The translations under genes and the position numbers were made by a program. The notes beneath the pieces were generated by a model. It was not told the DNA's origin and ran no database searches. It saw nothing but the letters and a program-made list of their open reading frames with translations. A DNA stretch of 64,000 bases from Viscum album (taxonomy: Eukaryota; Streptophyta; Magnoliopsida; Santalales; Viscaceae), in assembly GCA_963277665.1 (NCBI GenBank), contig OY728122.1, forward strand, positions 1,981,530,883 through 1,981,594,882. The letters run 5' to 3'. Shown one piece after another: positions 26,085-38,505 of this stretch (within the stretch, counting starts at the first letter, position 1; the number at the start of each line of letters is the position of its first letter).

Positions 26085-27418
26085 CTCGTTGAAGTGGTAA
26101 AATTTGACTTTGGTAAATTAAATGCTAGTGGGATCATTATCCTATATATGATAGTAAATGGGTTATCCCAGTGAAAATTTATTACTAAAAAAATGAGAAT
26201 AATGTTGGTGTCAAATGAACAGAATGAATAGGTTCCAACATGTGTGAAAAATAGTTTGAAAATCTATATTAACTATTATTGACTAAAAAATTCATACGAA
26301 TAGAACAATTTCTTCTACAATTCATTTCCGATATGTTAGAAAGACTGTCTTGAAAGTCTCATTACCATTTCCTTGATGGATTTTTGTGTTATTTTCAAAA
26401 CCATATATCCCCTTATGATTATTAAAAGACAACATTTACCTATCTATTTGGCACATTTTCATACTAAGGGATGCCTTTGGGTCTTTTTAATGCCCTTCAT
26501 ACATTTCACCATTGTATGTTGACAATTTTTTATGTATACCTTGATAATTGTATATAAGTTTTTACGCCTAATTTCATGGTTTATGTCACTTAATTTGATT
26601 CCTTTTTTTCACACCTAGGTTTTTTTCTCCAACATTACATTGAAAAAGATCTCTTATTAAATTATGAGAAATTTCATTTCATGGTTGAGCAAGGGATAGT
26701 TTTTTTGAATCTTATTTCAAATGAGGTAATTCAAGTGGATAAATAAAAAATTTAATTAATTTTCTCCCTTACATATCCAAAATATGTTCATTAGGTGTAA
26801 TATTTCTTGTTTTTTGATGGTTTTTACTACTAATTCATTAAAGGCTTTAGTAAAATTGTAATTTCCATACCCTTCTTATTACAATAAAATATAAGTTTCT
26901 ATTTGTTAAAAATTGTGAGGATTCATTCAATTCAATAAAATGAAGTCTCACATATCCTCCCATAATACAACATCCAATGTGGGTTCTCCCCTTTAAATAT
27001 ATGTGTGATGCTTTGATCTTTTTATTTGTGGATGTTTTGTCATAGAGGGTTGAGAAGTCTACTAGTTTCATTGTGTATACCTCAATCACCCTTTACCCTT
27101 CCTATAAAAACTACACAACAACTAAAAAAGATATTCTTTCTATTTTTTTCCTTTGATAAAAATTCATTCATGTGTTATTGAGATAAAAATCATTTCTTTT
27201 TTTGATCATTTTTCCTATCTATTCTCCAAATGAAACCTGAACCTAAGCCCCAACGCATTCAGAGGATACTCATTCTCTAGGATTTTGACCTTGATATTTG
27301 ACATGAGAGAGGATTGGAAAATGTGGTAGCTTAGCACATTAAGAGGATTTACATACCATTTTACCACCATGTTGACTCATCCCTCCCCATTTGATAATAC
27401 ATTCCTTGTGAGAACCTT
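26085..27418 (+). pseudogene. Athila reverse transcriptase and RNase H relic
   Basis: RT blocks in order: 'YDSKWVIPVK' (about 26140), 'DMLERLS' with 'SHYHFLDGFL' (about 26332-26390), 'TTFTYLFGTFSY' and 'GMPLGLFNAPSHF' (about 26425-26510), then the catalytic loop at 26534-26548, which reads V-Y-L-D-N instead of the family's V-F-M-D-D, so the second catalytic Asp is Asn. 'LLLNYEKFHFMVEQGIVF' follows near 26650-26710. RNase H appears at 27281-27345 as 'DFDLDI' and 'ENVVA'. Many stops. The reading is cut at 27418 by the solo LTR and resumes at 32216. Confidence 0.85.
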
Positions 27419-27974
27419 TGTGATATTCTGGACCTTATATAGAAACCCAATATTAACATACATGGATATTACATCATTTTATATGAATATTTAGTAAATT
27501 TCAAAAATATGTTCCCAAGGACCATAATATTTTATTGTCTTTGGAAGAAAGGAAACAAAATCTTCTATCCTGGTGAATGATCTTCAACATCTCTCATAAA
27601 GATCTACACCATTAGCACATATACCTTAAACCTTTCATCATAACATAGAGAGAGGAAACATAATAAAGGGTGATATAATATGATTAGTATGGGTAAAAAA
27701 AGGATACATGTAAGAATAAACACAAAAATAGTAGTATTATTACATGATCAAAACATTAAGAGATCATAACCTGCATATCAAAGGTCATAAAATTCAGTTA
27801 TGGGATAAAGCTCGGTAGTTCATAAGATATAAATCATAATAAAAAAAACATCCTGATCAATGAAATCGTAACTAAGGAATAAGATACAGTATTTTTGGAA
27901 TATATATAAGAATATAATCTTGTATGTCCAGGATACCTACCAAGACCTTTATAACATGTTAGGATTGGGATACA

Positions 27975-28490
27975 ACTTGTGTACCTACATTGAGCTTCAG
28001 CTAGCAACCCATGTACCCACTTTCCTTTAGGCTTGAGCTATAACCCATGTACCTTCTTACTTTTGGGATTGGACTACAATTTTTATACCCTGTTTCTTTT
28101 AGACTTGGGCTACAACCCATGTACATTCATGTTTTCAGAAATGGGCTAAAACTCATGTATCCTATTTCATTTTTTCCATGGTCTTAACCACATGTACCTT
28201 CTTGTTTTCAGGCTTATGTTACTTCCCGTGTACCCTATTCCATTTATTATTGGGCTACAACCCATGTACCTTATTGTTTTCAGGCTTACGATACTACATG
28301 TGTACCCTCCTTCATTTATTCTTGGGATACAACCCATGTAACTTCTTGTTTTCGGGCTTCGGCTACTACCCATGTACCTTCTTTCATTTAGTCATGGGAT
28401 ACAACCCATTTACCTTCTTGTTTTCAGTCATGGGCTACTACCTATGTACCATCTTCCATTTAGGCTTGGGATACGACCCATATAAACATT
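27975..28490. repeat. 36-bp minisatellite, about 14 units, in S2
   Basis: The word 'acccatgtacc' recurs every 36 bp from about 28008 to 28476, alternating between two subtypes ('gggctacaacccatgtacc' and a 'ttcaggct' version). Because 36 is a multiple of three, it creates open frames on both strands (28178-28492 plus, 28167-28373 minus) that encode repetitive peptides and are not genes. E1 and E3 lack the array. Confidence 0.85.
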
Positions 28491-30254
28491 AATCTCATGT
28501 AAAATATATCATTACCCAATTAATTGGACCCAGGTATAGGTCCCACCCATATCATAGTAAAATCATTCACACATGTGCCACAAGATAATAAAACATGCAT
28601 CATATCATGACCCATAAAAATATATAGGTCTTATAAACATCAAATTATGACACATAAAATGAAATGGGTATCATTAAAATTTCTTCACATAATAACCATT
28701 GGAAAAGGGATTGTTTTTATAACCATTTCATCGAACCATAACCCATGAAAGAAAAATATATTTCATACACATATAACCCGTGAAAGAGAAACATGTTTTA
28801 CAATGACCATGACATTAAGCATAACCCATTCATAGAAAGGATATAGATAGAACCTTTATAGAATTTCCAAAAATGGAAATGAGTAACATCAATGGATTTC
28901 ATATTATATAAGAAATATTTTTTAAATAACTTTCAAAAAAAATCTTGAGGAAAATATCATTTGTTCTTTGAAAACGGCTTATTAATACATAAAACCATTT
29001 AAAAATATTTTTCTAAAAAAGTACCATAAAAATATCTTAATAAGTCTTTAAACCATTTTGAATTTTTTTTGTGAAAATTAATTTAAAAATTTCTTAAAGA
29101 TTAACCTTTTAAGAAAGAAAAGAAATATTCATTGGAATGATGGTAGGTAAATCCGTACATGTCGTACGAAGTAAAAAAAGTGACATTACTTTTTCACTGT
29201 AAAAAGGTTTAAAGGAATTACATGTTCATAAAGAGACAATATTATTTCCTTGAAAATATTGGTAAAATACACAGAGGGAAATTTTCTTTAAAATCATATA
29301 AGATAATTGTATAATATTCATTGAAACCCTTTCTAGAAAACATAGATTTTTCACCAAAGAAAGGGTATAATCGGGCCTTCCTAAATAACATTTCATAACT
29401 ATATTATGTACCAAAGAGTACAGTATGGTAATAATATAGGATTTTATCATGAAATAACATAGGATAAGTAAATTCATGAATATTCTTGAGCTATGGATAA
29501 TAATATTTCATCAAGGTAAGAAATAACATAAACAATCTCAGAAAGAGATGAGATTGTATCAATAAAGTCTTATAACTCGGGATCATGATATCCAAAAAAA
29601 GGAAATTAAATGATGCTTAATATATCATCAAAAAAATTATATTAATGATATATCATGTTAAATTGATTTTTTACACCTCAAATAATATTTTAGGTTCATA
29701 AAAAAACATGAATCTCAAAGATGGAAAATTGAGACAAAACTGTTTTACCTATTTTGTATCCTTTGAAATCTAAAACCCATGGAATAAGGATAATAAAATG
29801 GGAATATGAATATGAAAAATATTAAGTAAAATATACATATAATACAATCATGGTCAGAAAATACACCACACAAAAGGAATGAGTGGCCAACATAGTTGGT
29901 ATCTCAATTAAATTAAAAGTGAGATGAAATCCCCTTACCTTGTGTGTTGACTCTCTTCTTACTCATACAATATTCTTGTATAATAAATATAAGTTTATTA
30001 TAAAAATTTTAAAGAATAATATTCTTTCACATAATACCATGTATGGATTTATCATCACCTTATATTACCCACTTGTTAATGATCATATGTTAGAGTTTCA
30101 TTACGGGTAATATTTTCTTTATTCTTCGAATTTGCCTTAATTTGTTATTCTGTTGATCCTTATAATTTTATCATGATTAAATAATTTATATCATGATATA
30201 AATATCATTTATATCTAGTATATTAATATTATAATAATTTATATCATATATAAG

Positions 30255-30710
30255 TATGAAATGGAATACACCATTCATGGACACCATAAGTCGTACATAT
30301 GCATGAACGATGTTTCTGTTTTTATTGTCGTATTGGAAGAGAGTATGTAAAAGACATATGTATATATATATATCATTATTATAGTATCATTAATATATAA
30401 TAAATATCATATAATTTCATTAAACAAATTCTTAATACATTCCATGTGGTGTGTGAATGAATCACATCGCTTTTAGAGGGTGGTAGTCCACACTTCCTCA
30501 AACGAGACTATCATATTAAAACCAAATGGAAGGTAAAAATATGTGCGATAAAAAATAAATAAATATGATTAAATACATAATAAATAAAATATATTACATA
30601 TATAAATATATTTTCTATCATAATGGCCATCATAATTGGTGGTAAAGGAGAAATGAACAATCATCGTTTCGTGAGGCAGTAGTTCGTCGTGCACATAAAC
30701 AGTATAGTCA
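30255..30710 (-). repeat. Three tandem units of about 195 bp in S2
   Basis: Cores at about 30262, 30456 and 30655 share 'gtggtagtcc' or 'gcagtagttcgtcgtgcacataaac' words and correspond to the units in E1 and E3. They are more degraded than in E3. Confidence 0.55.
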
Positions 30711-31984
30711 ACATTCATTATATAGAGGTGTGTGTAAGTGTAGATCCTAAAATATGTATGAAAACATTATAATATATTGGGGATAATATTTTCATCACAC
30801 AATAAGGGTATAATGATATTGGAGGTTCTGTATAAAGAAAATAAAAAATATGATCTTGAGAGAAGATGTTACCTCATAATTGGGTAACTCCTTTTGGTTT
30901 GTGCCAAAATCCTTCCTTGAGAGGTTTTCCAACCAAAGGTTGTCTTAAAGGTCTAATTTAGGATTTATGGAAGGAAATTTGGTCATGTATTGGGAGAAAT
31001 TAAGAGTCTTTAGAGGTGTTAGGAATGGGTAGAGGCGGTGGCCTTTTAGAGGGAAGGAAAAGGACTCACATGAAATATTTAAAAACAAAGTAGGTTGGTA
31101 CGTGTTATAAACTAAAAAAAGTCTTACCAAACAAAAAAACTCAATAATATAAGTTCTATGTACGAACTATGGACATAAAATGGTTTTTTTACAGGTTTAT
31201 AGATCATTTGGGGCCATAATTTTACAGTTTAGTCCCAAATTAAGATAAATTTGTCCTTAACTGTTGTGATTAATTTTAATCACTTTTACTAATTATTCTA
31301 GTCATAAATTAACACGGTATTTTTTTTAATCTAAACATTATAATGAATACAATGGTGTATTTAATATTTTTTAAACTTCAATCATAGAAGTGACAAAATT
31401 ATTATTAGTGCAAATCTCATAGACGGGACGAAATAACGGGGTTTTAAAGTAGGAAATAGTTCAAATTTTTTTTAAGATCTTATATTCAGTATCAAAGTGG
31501 AATTGATTCTAATGAATTTAATTGTATTTTTATATGTAATATTCATATAATTTTACATTAAAATATATTTATAATATCATTTAACATTAATAATTAATTA
31601 TAAAAAATGGAAGGTCTTAACTAAAAGGCAGTATTTTTAATTATTAATCATAAAATAATGTTTCTTAGAAAAATACCAAAAATTCACCCTAAGACAATTT
31701 CAAAGTTATGAATTCAAAATGAAAGTTTATTTTGTAAAATTAAATTTCTAAATGTGTCTTAAATTACTTTCATTATTATGAATATTTTATTCAATAAAAT
31801 GGTGTTTTTAAACATAAAAAGGACATTACCAAAAATAATATGTTTTATTTACATATAAAATTACAAACAAATATTTGAAAAGTATTTATTAAAAAGTCAT
31901 ATTACTAATTTTAACTGGTAGGTTATAATTATATTATTTAAATAATTAAAATAATTAAAATATATATTTTTAAGAAACTCATTG

Positions 31985-32115
31985 TTTCATGTATCACACA
32001 CCAACTCCGTGTTGTGGACATCGTACACCAAGTCAGTGTTGCATGGAATGTACTCCAAGTCCGTGTTGTGTGGAATGTACGCCAGTTCTGTGTTGAATGT
32101 AATGTATACTAAGTC
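31985..32115 (-). repeat. 33-bp minisatellite near the LTR start in S2
   Basis: Four units of about 32-33 bp, each with a 'ccaagtccgtgttg..gaatgta' core. On the minus strand they translate into an 11-residue repeat of the type 'NTDLVYI' in the frame at 31987-32196, which is not a gene. E3 has the same element at 40150-40455. Confidence 0.7.
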
Positions 32116-32215
32116 ATTTCCATGTGAAAGGAATCTTTGACTTAGTTCATTGTAAGAAATAAATGAAAATTTAAATTTATTCAAAAAAAAGTCCATAAAA
32201 ACTCAGGGAGTTACA

Positions 32216-33500
32216 CCTTACCCCCTATAATAAAGACATTATCGATTGTATAGAAACATATAGGGTACCCACTAATTTTATCACCACACAATACCAGAGA
32301 CTTAAGAATGATTCATGACTGTATATTTTGGATGACCAGTAATTTTGACGGATTTTTTGTGACGAATTTTATTATAGGTGTGTCCCTGACCATGAGTTCA
32401 CCTAAGTTTTCAGCTTATCCTACAAATTAGCTTATGGGGGCCACATTGGCTCTCAATTCATTACTCAAAAGGTACATGAATTAGTAATTTTTTGAAAATA
32501 TTGTATATATATGACCATAAGATGTGTAATACATGCACATGATGTCAATTCATAGTCAATATCTCTAAGAGGAATGAAATTCCCCAACAACCCATGTTAT
32601 TTTGTGAGATATTCAATGCATAGGGAGTTGAATTCATGAGTCCTTTTCCATTTTCATTCGGTTGTGTTTAAATTTTACTGGTTATTGAATATATCTATAA
32701 ATGTGTGAAAGAAAAGGATACTAGGATTTATGACTCACTGGTGGTTGTTAATTTAGTGAGGTCCTAGATTTTTTATAGGTTTATTTTTGTCGAGATTCAT
32801 CATTAGTGATCAGGGTTCATAATTTTTCAATATCAACATGAAACATTTTATTTATAAGTATGTGGTTGTTAAAACATTCTCCAATTCATATCACCCCCTA
32901 ACTAATGAACAAGAATAAATCTCAGATTCAGAAGTTTAGAGAATCTTGGAAAAATGGTACAACCCAAGAAGAATGATTTGTGTCTTTTCTTGGATGATTC
33001 ACTTTGGTCATACCATATAGCTTTCAAAACCTTGGTTAGAATGTCTCCATATAGGATTGTTTTTTGAAAGAATTATCACCTAGAAGTGGAGGTAGAGCGC
33101 CATGTATACTAGGATATTAAATAGTGTAATATGAATCTCTCACATTCAGGTGATCATATAATGTTTCATTTTCATGATTTGGAAGAAATTAGGTCTGATG
33201 CATATGAGAACTCCAAAATATATAAATAAAAGACAAAGGATATCCATGATGGGATGATTCTTCAGTAGATGTTTTATATTGGTGAGAAGGTCTTCATGTG
33301 CAATTTTAGTCTAAATATCCACCCACATAAGATTAATTTTTAATGTCCCTATCCTTATATTGTTACCAATATTTTCACTTTTGGTGGAAAATAGGTTTTT
33401 CATGAGTGGAGTGGGTGATTATTATCATTAATGGGAAGAGACTTAAATATTTTAATGAGTATATTCCAAATCACCTAGTGGAATAAATCAACCCTAAAAA
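32216..33500 (+). pseudogene. Athila integrase relic
   Basis: Continues the pol broken at 27418. Blocks in order: linker 'DIIDCIETYRVP' (about 32230), zinc-binding region with 'AYGGHIGSQ' (about 32430), catalytic core start 'GVEFMSPFPFSFG' (about 32624-32663), in which the first catalytic Asp is Glu (codon 32630-32632), 'YHPLTNEQ' (about 32888), 'DDSLWSYHIAFKTLVRMSPYRIVF' in pieces (about 32990-33065), 'DAYENSKIYK' (about 33195-33225), and the C-terminal 'INGKRLKYFNEYIPN' (about 33425-33470). Several stops. It would have inserted element DNA into the host genome. Confidence 0.85.
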
Positions 33501-34715
33501 AGAAACATAATAGTAAAACCTACCTGGTCTTATCCTTCCTTCCCACATTATCTTTTATTATAGTTAGGACACTAAACAGTCTAGGTGTAGGGGTTGTTAT
33601 ATTCCTGGGTTTGTTAAGATTTTCATTTCCTTTCTTATTTCTTATTTATTTTTTACTTACTGAATGGTGTTTTTATTTTTCCCCATCTTATTGACTTCAT
33701 TAGTATTTTCATCATATTTCATTTTTTATTATTTTCGTTTTCTTTATGTATGGTATTTTTATCTCCCCCCCCCCCCACTTATGGTCCCAAAATCATGGAA
33801 CTTACTAAAAATTCAAATTGTAATTTTTTATTCCATGTTATTTTAACATTTAATGATAATTTGTCTCAATCATGGGATGTGAATTTTTCTAGGAATTTAA
33901 CATTGTGGTGTGATTTTTATTAAATTTCATGATATTATATGATATAAATGGTTTTATATCTATGAAACTTTTGATATTAATGATTCACTTTGTGTGAGTA
34001 TTTTATGCGAAGTTTTTTTCATTTAATATCTCCACACATCTTTTCATCAAACCAGGAAGTTTGAATATTTATTACATAATATAAGGTAAATATAAGTTAG
34101 GTTAATATTTATTAGATTTATAAAATTATTTTTCTATACATCCATTCCTTATTTGATCTGTTTCACTGCTGTTCCAGATTCACCTATACCTGTGTACCTG
34201 TAATCCGAATATTGTATGCCCTAAAAAACAAAAACAACATAACTAATGAAAATAATAAAAAATTGGGGAGTGATTAAATGAGAAACATATGGGGATATAT
34301 AGGTAACTATATTAAGTTTCTACTTTAAGAAATTATTAAGTGACTGTGTCTAGGAATTTGATTTAAAATGGTAAGGTTTGGTGGAAAGAATCAGGTATGC
34401 AGAAATTTTTTAAAATAACCTGTATTTACTTGATATAATGTGGAATGAATATCTTGAAATATAGAGTTAGTGGAATGGTTTACTTTTTAATTTCTTTCTC
34501 ATATATGAATCATGAATCTCTTTGAATTTCATTATGATACATCGTTTTGCAAGATCATCAGGAATAACTCATTGGTGTGAATTATGATTTGATCACATTG
34601 CTTTAATGAATTTAAATTTCATTTAGTGTTAAATATTCATGAAGTTGGTAATATCTACAAGAATAATTTTTTAAATGTGATTTTTCCTAGGAGTGAGTAT
34701 GTTTAGGTATGGGGG
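33501..34715 (+). other. Athila 3' untranslated region and polypurine tract
   Basis: Near 33562-33600 the bases resemble the conserved Athila sequence after pol ('ggacaatgt..aagtgtgggggg'). No envelope-like frame is visible. At 34705-34715 'ggtatggggg' directly precedes the 3' LTR and is the likely polypurine tract. A poly-C run lies at about 33766-33777. The frame at 33664-33846 is chance. Confidence 0.55.
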
Positions 34716-36315
34716 TGTGATCGCATAGTGAATCACTATTCATGTCCACCCTTACACCACTATTTTAAACTAGGTTTGTCCTGAGAATTACAATTATAAT
34801 AAAAACTTTCACTTCATGTTTGATTAATTAATTTAATTTATATTACTATTCAATAGGGTAATTTTACATTTCTTAATGTTTACATTGAAGTAAGATGTTA
34901 TTTGGAGTTCCCACGATGGAATTCAAGGAAAATGGGCCAAACTGCATAAGATCACGAGCACACTTGTGGAATTTTATATTTACTGTGGATACTTAATGAA
35001 TCTATTTGGGTTGAAATTTTATGGAAGAGATTAAAACTATGTGGGATAAATTTATATAGAATTCCATTCATCCCAATTCTTCCGTTTAGAGGCCCAAAAT
35101 TTTCCCACGATATGAAAAAATTATGGGTGGGCCAAATTGGACTACACTTCAGTAATTGGGACATAACTCGGGCCTCAAAACACCAATTAGTTTGATTCCA
35201 TGGCCATTGGATATATTCCTTTAAGGACTATATCTATATATATTTTAAGGAAAATTTAACATCTTTTGGTTAGTCAACTAGATAAATAAACTTGGTAGAA
35301 GAATACTTCATGAACAGCTCACATATACCAATAGACCAATAATTATTCTGGGATCCAACATTCAAAATTTATTTTTAAAATCACTCAATAGATCATTGGA
35401 AATGTAGGAATGACCAGTTGTAATGTTGAGTCTAATTTTATATATTTATTCATCTATTTTTCCCCCTTCTACATCATGTACATATAAACTTCTTAGTGAT
35501 CAATTTGGGGGTGTTCTTTATTGTAATGATGAGCTCCATGCTTGTAATTGTTAGAAGGTGATTGAATTTATAGGTTTGTATCCTATTTTATTTAATTTCA
35601 ACCTTTTCAATTTATTTTTCTGTTATTATGATCTAATAAAAATAAAAGTAACATTAATCCTCATGCTTCCATGCATAACTCATATATTTTGATGATTTGA
35701 ACATGTTCATCTCTGTTCTCACCCCTTCCCTTTCATTAGTGTGGAAATTGGTTATAACGGTTGATAAAATATAGAATCATGAACCCATGAATATGTATGT
35801 TCTATTTTTGTTTAAAATTATATCATTTACCCAAATCGTTTCATCTCATCACATTTTTTATGTGATTCCTTGATTGAGTTCGGTTTTTATATCGATATAC
35901 TTTTTTTTGATTATGAGCTTTTGTTGGTAATCAATATCATTGATCAATAAAATACTAGGTGGTAACATATTAATAAATAACATAACATACTAGTTTTAGT
36001 GTATATAAATCAAGTAATCAATTATCCTTCTCATTTCATATATAGCGATAATGGATGGAGCATTAAGGGACACTCACTTGATTTAATCATGTTTTATCCC
36101 AATTATTTATCTCACATAGTAATATTATTTCTATTTCTATTTAAATATCATAAAACCCACAAACAATTAATCTCATTCCAATTTTTTTCATAATAAAATC
36201 CTTTTATAGTTAATTTTCATAGTGTCCTTTGATATATGACCTAGGGTTCCTTCTATACTTCCGAAATTCAAGTCAGAACTAAACACAAAATTGTATGTGC
36301 TAAATAACACGGCCA
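34716..36315 (+). repeat. Athila 3' LTR
   Basis: It starts TGTGATCGCATAGTG after the purine tract and is co-linear with the 5' LTR to its end ('aacacggcca' against 'aacaatgagatca'). Five bases later the E3 LTR begins. Short frames at 34952-35164 and 35999-36193 lie inside it and are not genes. Confidence 0.75.
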
Positions 36316-37914
36316 AATTTTGTAACCATTTCTATAGAGACCCAAAGCATGACGTACATGGACATTACATTACTTTTTCAGAATACTTAGTACATAACAA
36401 AAACACACACACAAGGATCGAAATATTTTAGTGTCTTTGGAAACTCGGAATATAATCTTCTAATCGTGGTGAAAGCTCTTCAACATCTCCCATAAAGATA
36501 TTCATTTTTTTTACCTAAAAACTTTCTTTATATCCTGGGGAAAAGAAAAAAAATAAAAGGGTGAGCTCAAATGCTCAGTAATGGTAAACAAAAGAAATAT
36601 CAATCACATCATTTTCATAAGAACATAACATTTTGGAAATCTTAACCTGCAAAAGAGAGCATAATTTCATAACATGGGGTAAATCATAGTAGTGAAATGA
36701 AATCCCAATAATCATAACTTAAAACATGAAACTTTGTGGAATACACCCATAATCATATAGAATCATATCTTATTAGTCAAGACTCATTGCCAAGACTATC
36801 TTAGTGGACAAAGACCATTTCTGAACCGAGTCACCCTCGTTTCAGTCCTATTTCACTGAACCGGTATAACCTACCATTCCAGCCATGTCTATCTCATGAG
36901 ATATAAAATATTTACCCAATGCATTGGAGGGAGATATAGGTCCCACCCATCTCATAATGATACCATTCTTATGTGTGCCACAAAATCATAAACCATACAT
37001 CATAGCATAACCCATGTAATAAAAATGGGATTCTTAAACAACATGACATCATAAAACAATTCATATAAGATAAAGGAATTCATAAAAATATTTCCATCAC
37101 AACATAATCAAATCCATGTAATAATACGGATAGAAATAGAACCCTTTATTATCTTAGATGGAAAATAATTTTGATAAAACACTTGAACTCCATTCTTGAG
37201 GAAAATATCCTTTCTACATCAAAAACATTTTACTTTCTTAACATGTATTACAATTTTAAACTAAAAGAAGTTTATTAAAAATAAACTTGAAAACTTGTAA
37301 AGGAAGATTCTTGGAAATAATGTTTTAAAAATCCATTCATGTCGTATAATTTAAAAAACATTCTTCTCGTACTTTTGTCGGAAAATTCAAAAAAGTACCT
37401 CATACGAAAAATGAAAACATATTCCTTTCATATCTTTTACTAAAAACTCACAGAAGGGTAAAATAGGATTTAAAGAATTTTATTTGAATGGAAATAATAT
37501 TACATATTGAGGAAACATGGATGTGGATGATAAAATACACCCTAGTAAATACTATAGTATAAACAATCTCGGATAAAAATGAGATTGTGATATTTCCCTT
37601 ACCTTAGGTATGATATGCTTCGTAAGTGTCCGAACCTCCTGTATAATGATTTAAATATTGTTATTGACTTATTAAAGAATCATACATATTGTTATGATAT
37701 CATATATGGTCATATTCTTATCTTCTTATTAGTAATATTTCATTACTACTTGTTATTCGGGTGTTTATTACTTTTTGTTCTTATGCGTGTTTGTCGAATA
37801 AATTCTTATTCTTATCTTTAGGTTATAGATACCTAATTTCCAGAATGGTATTAGTGTAATATATATCATATTCATTCATTCAATTCATTTATATAATCAT
37901 TATGAAATTAAGAT

Positions 37915-38170
37915 CATGTAGAACGAGTCGCATCACATCGTGGAGACGGTATTCCGTACGTACGCACGAGTGATGATATCGTTCCTATGATCGTGGAATT
38001 GTATTGGAGTGTATTTATACTATTTAAGAATTAATATCACTTTATAATAGTCATATATAGTCATTATTTACACCATTATACCCATCCAAGTATGGTGGTG
38101 GTGGAAAATAGATTACACCACGGCATGGAGACGGTATTCTGTATGTACGCACGTGCGGTGATTTCCTTTT
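37915..38170 (-). repeat. Two tandem units of about 180 bp in the E3 LTR
   Basis: Cores at about 37928 and 38112 share 'ggagacggtattc.gta.gtacgcacg', which includes the palindrome CGTACGTACG in the first unit. This is the best-preserved version of the family-E repeat. It lies about 330-570 bp downstream of the TATA box. Confidence 0.7.
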
Positions 38171-38493
38171 TCCGTAGGATGGATAGAAGGTTAATTATAG
38201 TTGTTTCATATTTATAATGACATATAAGTATATAAGAAATACTTATTTTATTACTTTATCATGAAACAACTAAAGAATAAGAAGTTGAAGAAGAAATAAA
38301 TTGAAAAAGATCGGTAATGGATATTACCTCTTTTGACGCGCCTTCACTTAACCTCCACTTAAAGAACTAAGGATGGTCTTTGAAGAAGACCAGGACCTCT
38401 AGGATGATACTAGGGAACTGGAGAAGAGATTTTGGCAGGTGTTGGCCGAGCATGAATGCTCAAATTGGAGTGAGTAGGAGAGGGAGGAGGTGC

Positions 38494-38505
38494 CCTTTTA
38501 TAAGG
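38494..38505 (-). promoter_or_regulatory. TATA box of the E3 LTR
   Basis: Minus strand CCTTATAAAAGG, inside a GC-richer purine/pyrimidine stretch. It is conserved in E1; in S2 the same place reads CTAAAAGG, so that box is broken. Confidence 0.6.

Larger units (their letters stand above)
27419..32215 (-). repeat. Solo family-E LTR (S2) nested in Athila
   Basis: A single E-family LTR of about 4.8 kb. In element orientation it starts TGTAACTC at 32215 and ends near 27419 (TGTGATATTC on the plus strand). It is flanked by CCTT(T) at the left and CCTTA at the right, a plausible 5-bp duplication with one base lost. Athila coding sequence continues directly from one flank to the other, and no internal E sequence is present, so this is a solo LTR left by recombination. 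The bases just right of it resemble a polypurine tract, but the Athila protein match argues that they belong to the host element. Confidence 0.75.
21539..36315 (+). mobile_element. Athila-type Ty3/gypsy retrotransposon, inactive
   Basis: A complete but decayed element about 10 kb long once the nested solo LTR is removed. The order is LTR, Asp-type primer site, gag, protease, RT, RNase H, integrase, 3' region, LTR. Assignment to Athila rests on gag, protease and integrase blocks typical of that lineage and on the primer type. Stops and frameshifts are frequent and three catalytic positions are changed. No clean 5-bp target duplication could be identified. Confidence 0.85.

Noticed and set aside
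28167..28492. Open frames of 104 and 68 codons on opposite strands
   Set aside because: Both are by-products of a 36-bp repeat, which keeps every frame open or closed periodically. The peptides are repetitive and match no family.
33766..33777. Poly-C tract (and the one at 26036-26049) as a regulatory or structural site
   Set aside because: Isolated homopolymers in decayed Athila sequence with no partner tracts; most likely slippage or assembly noise.
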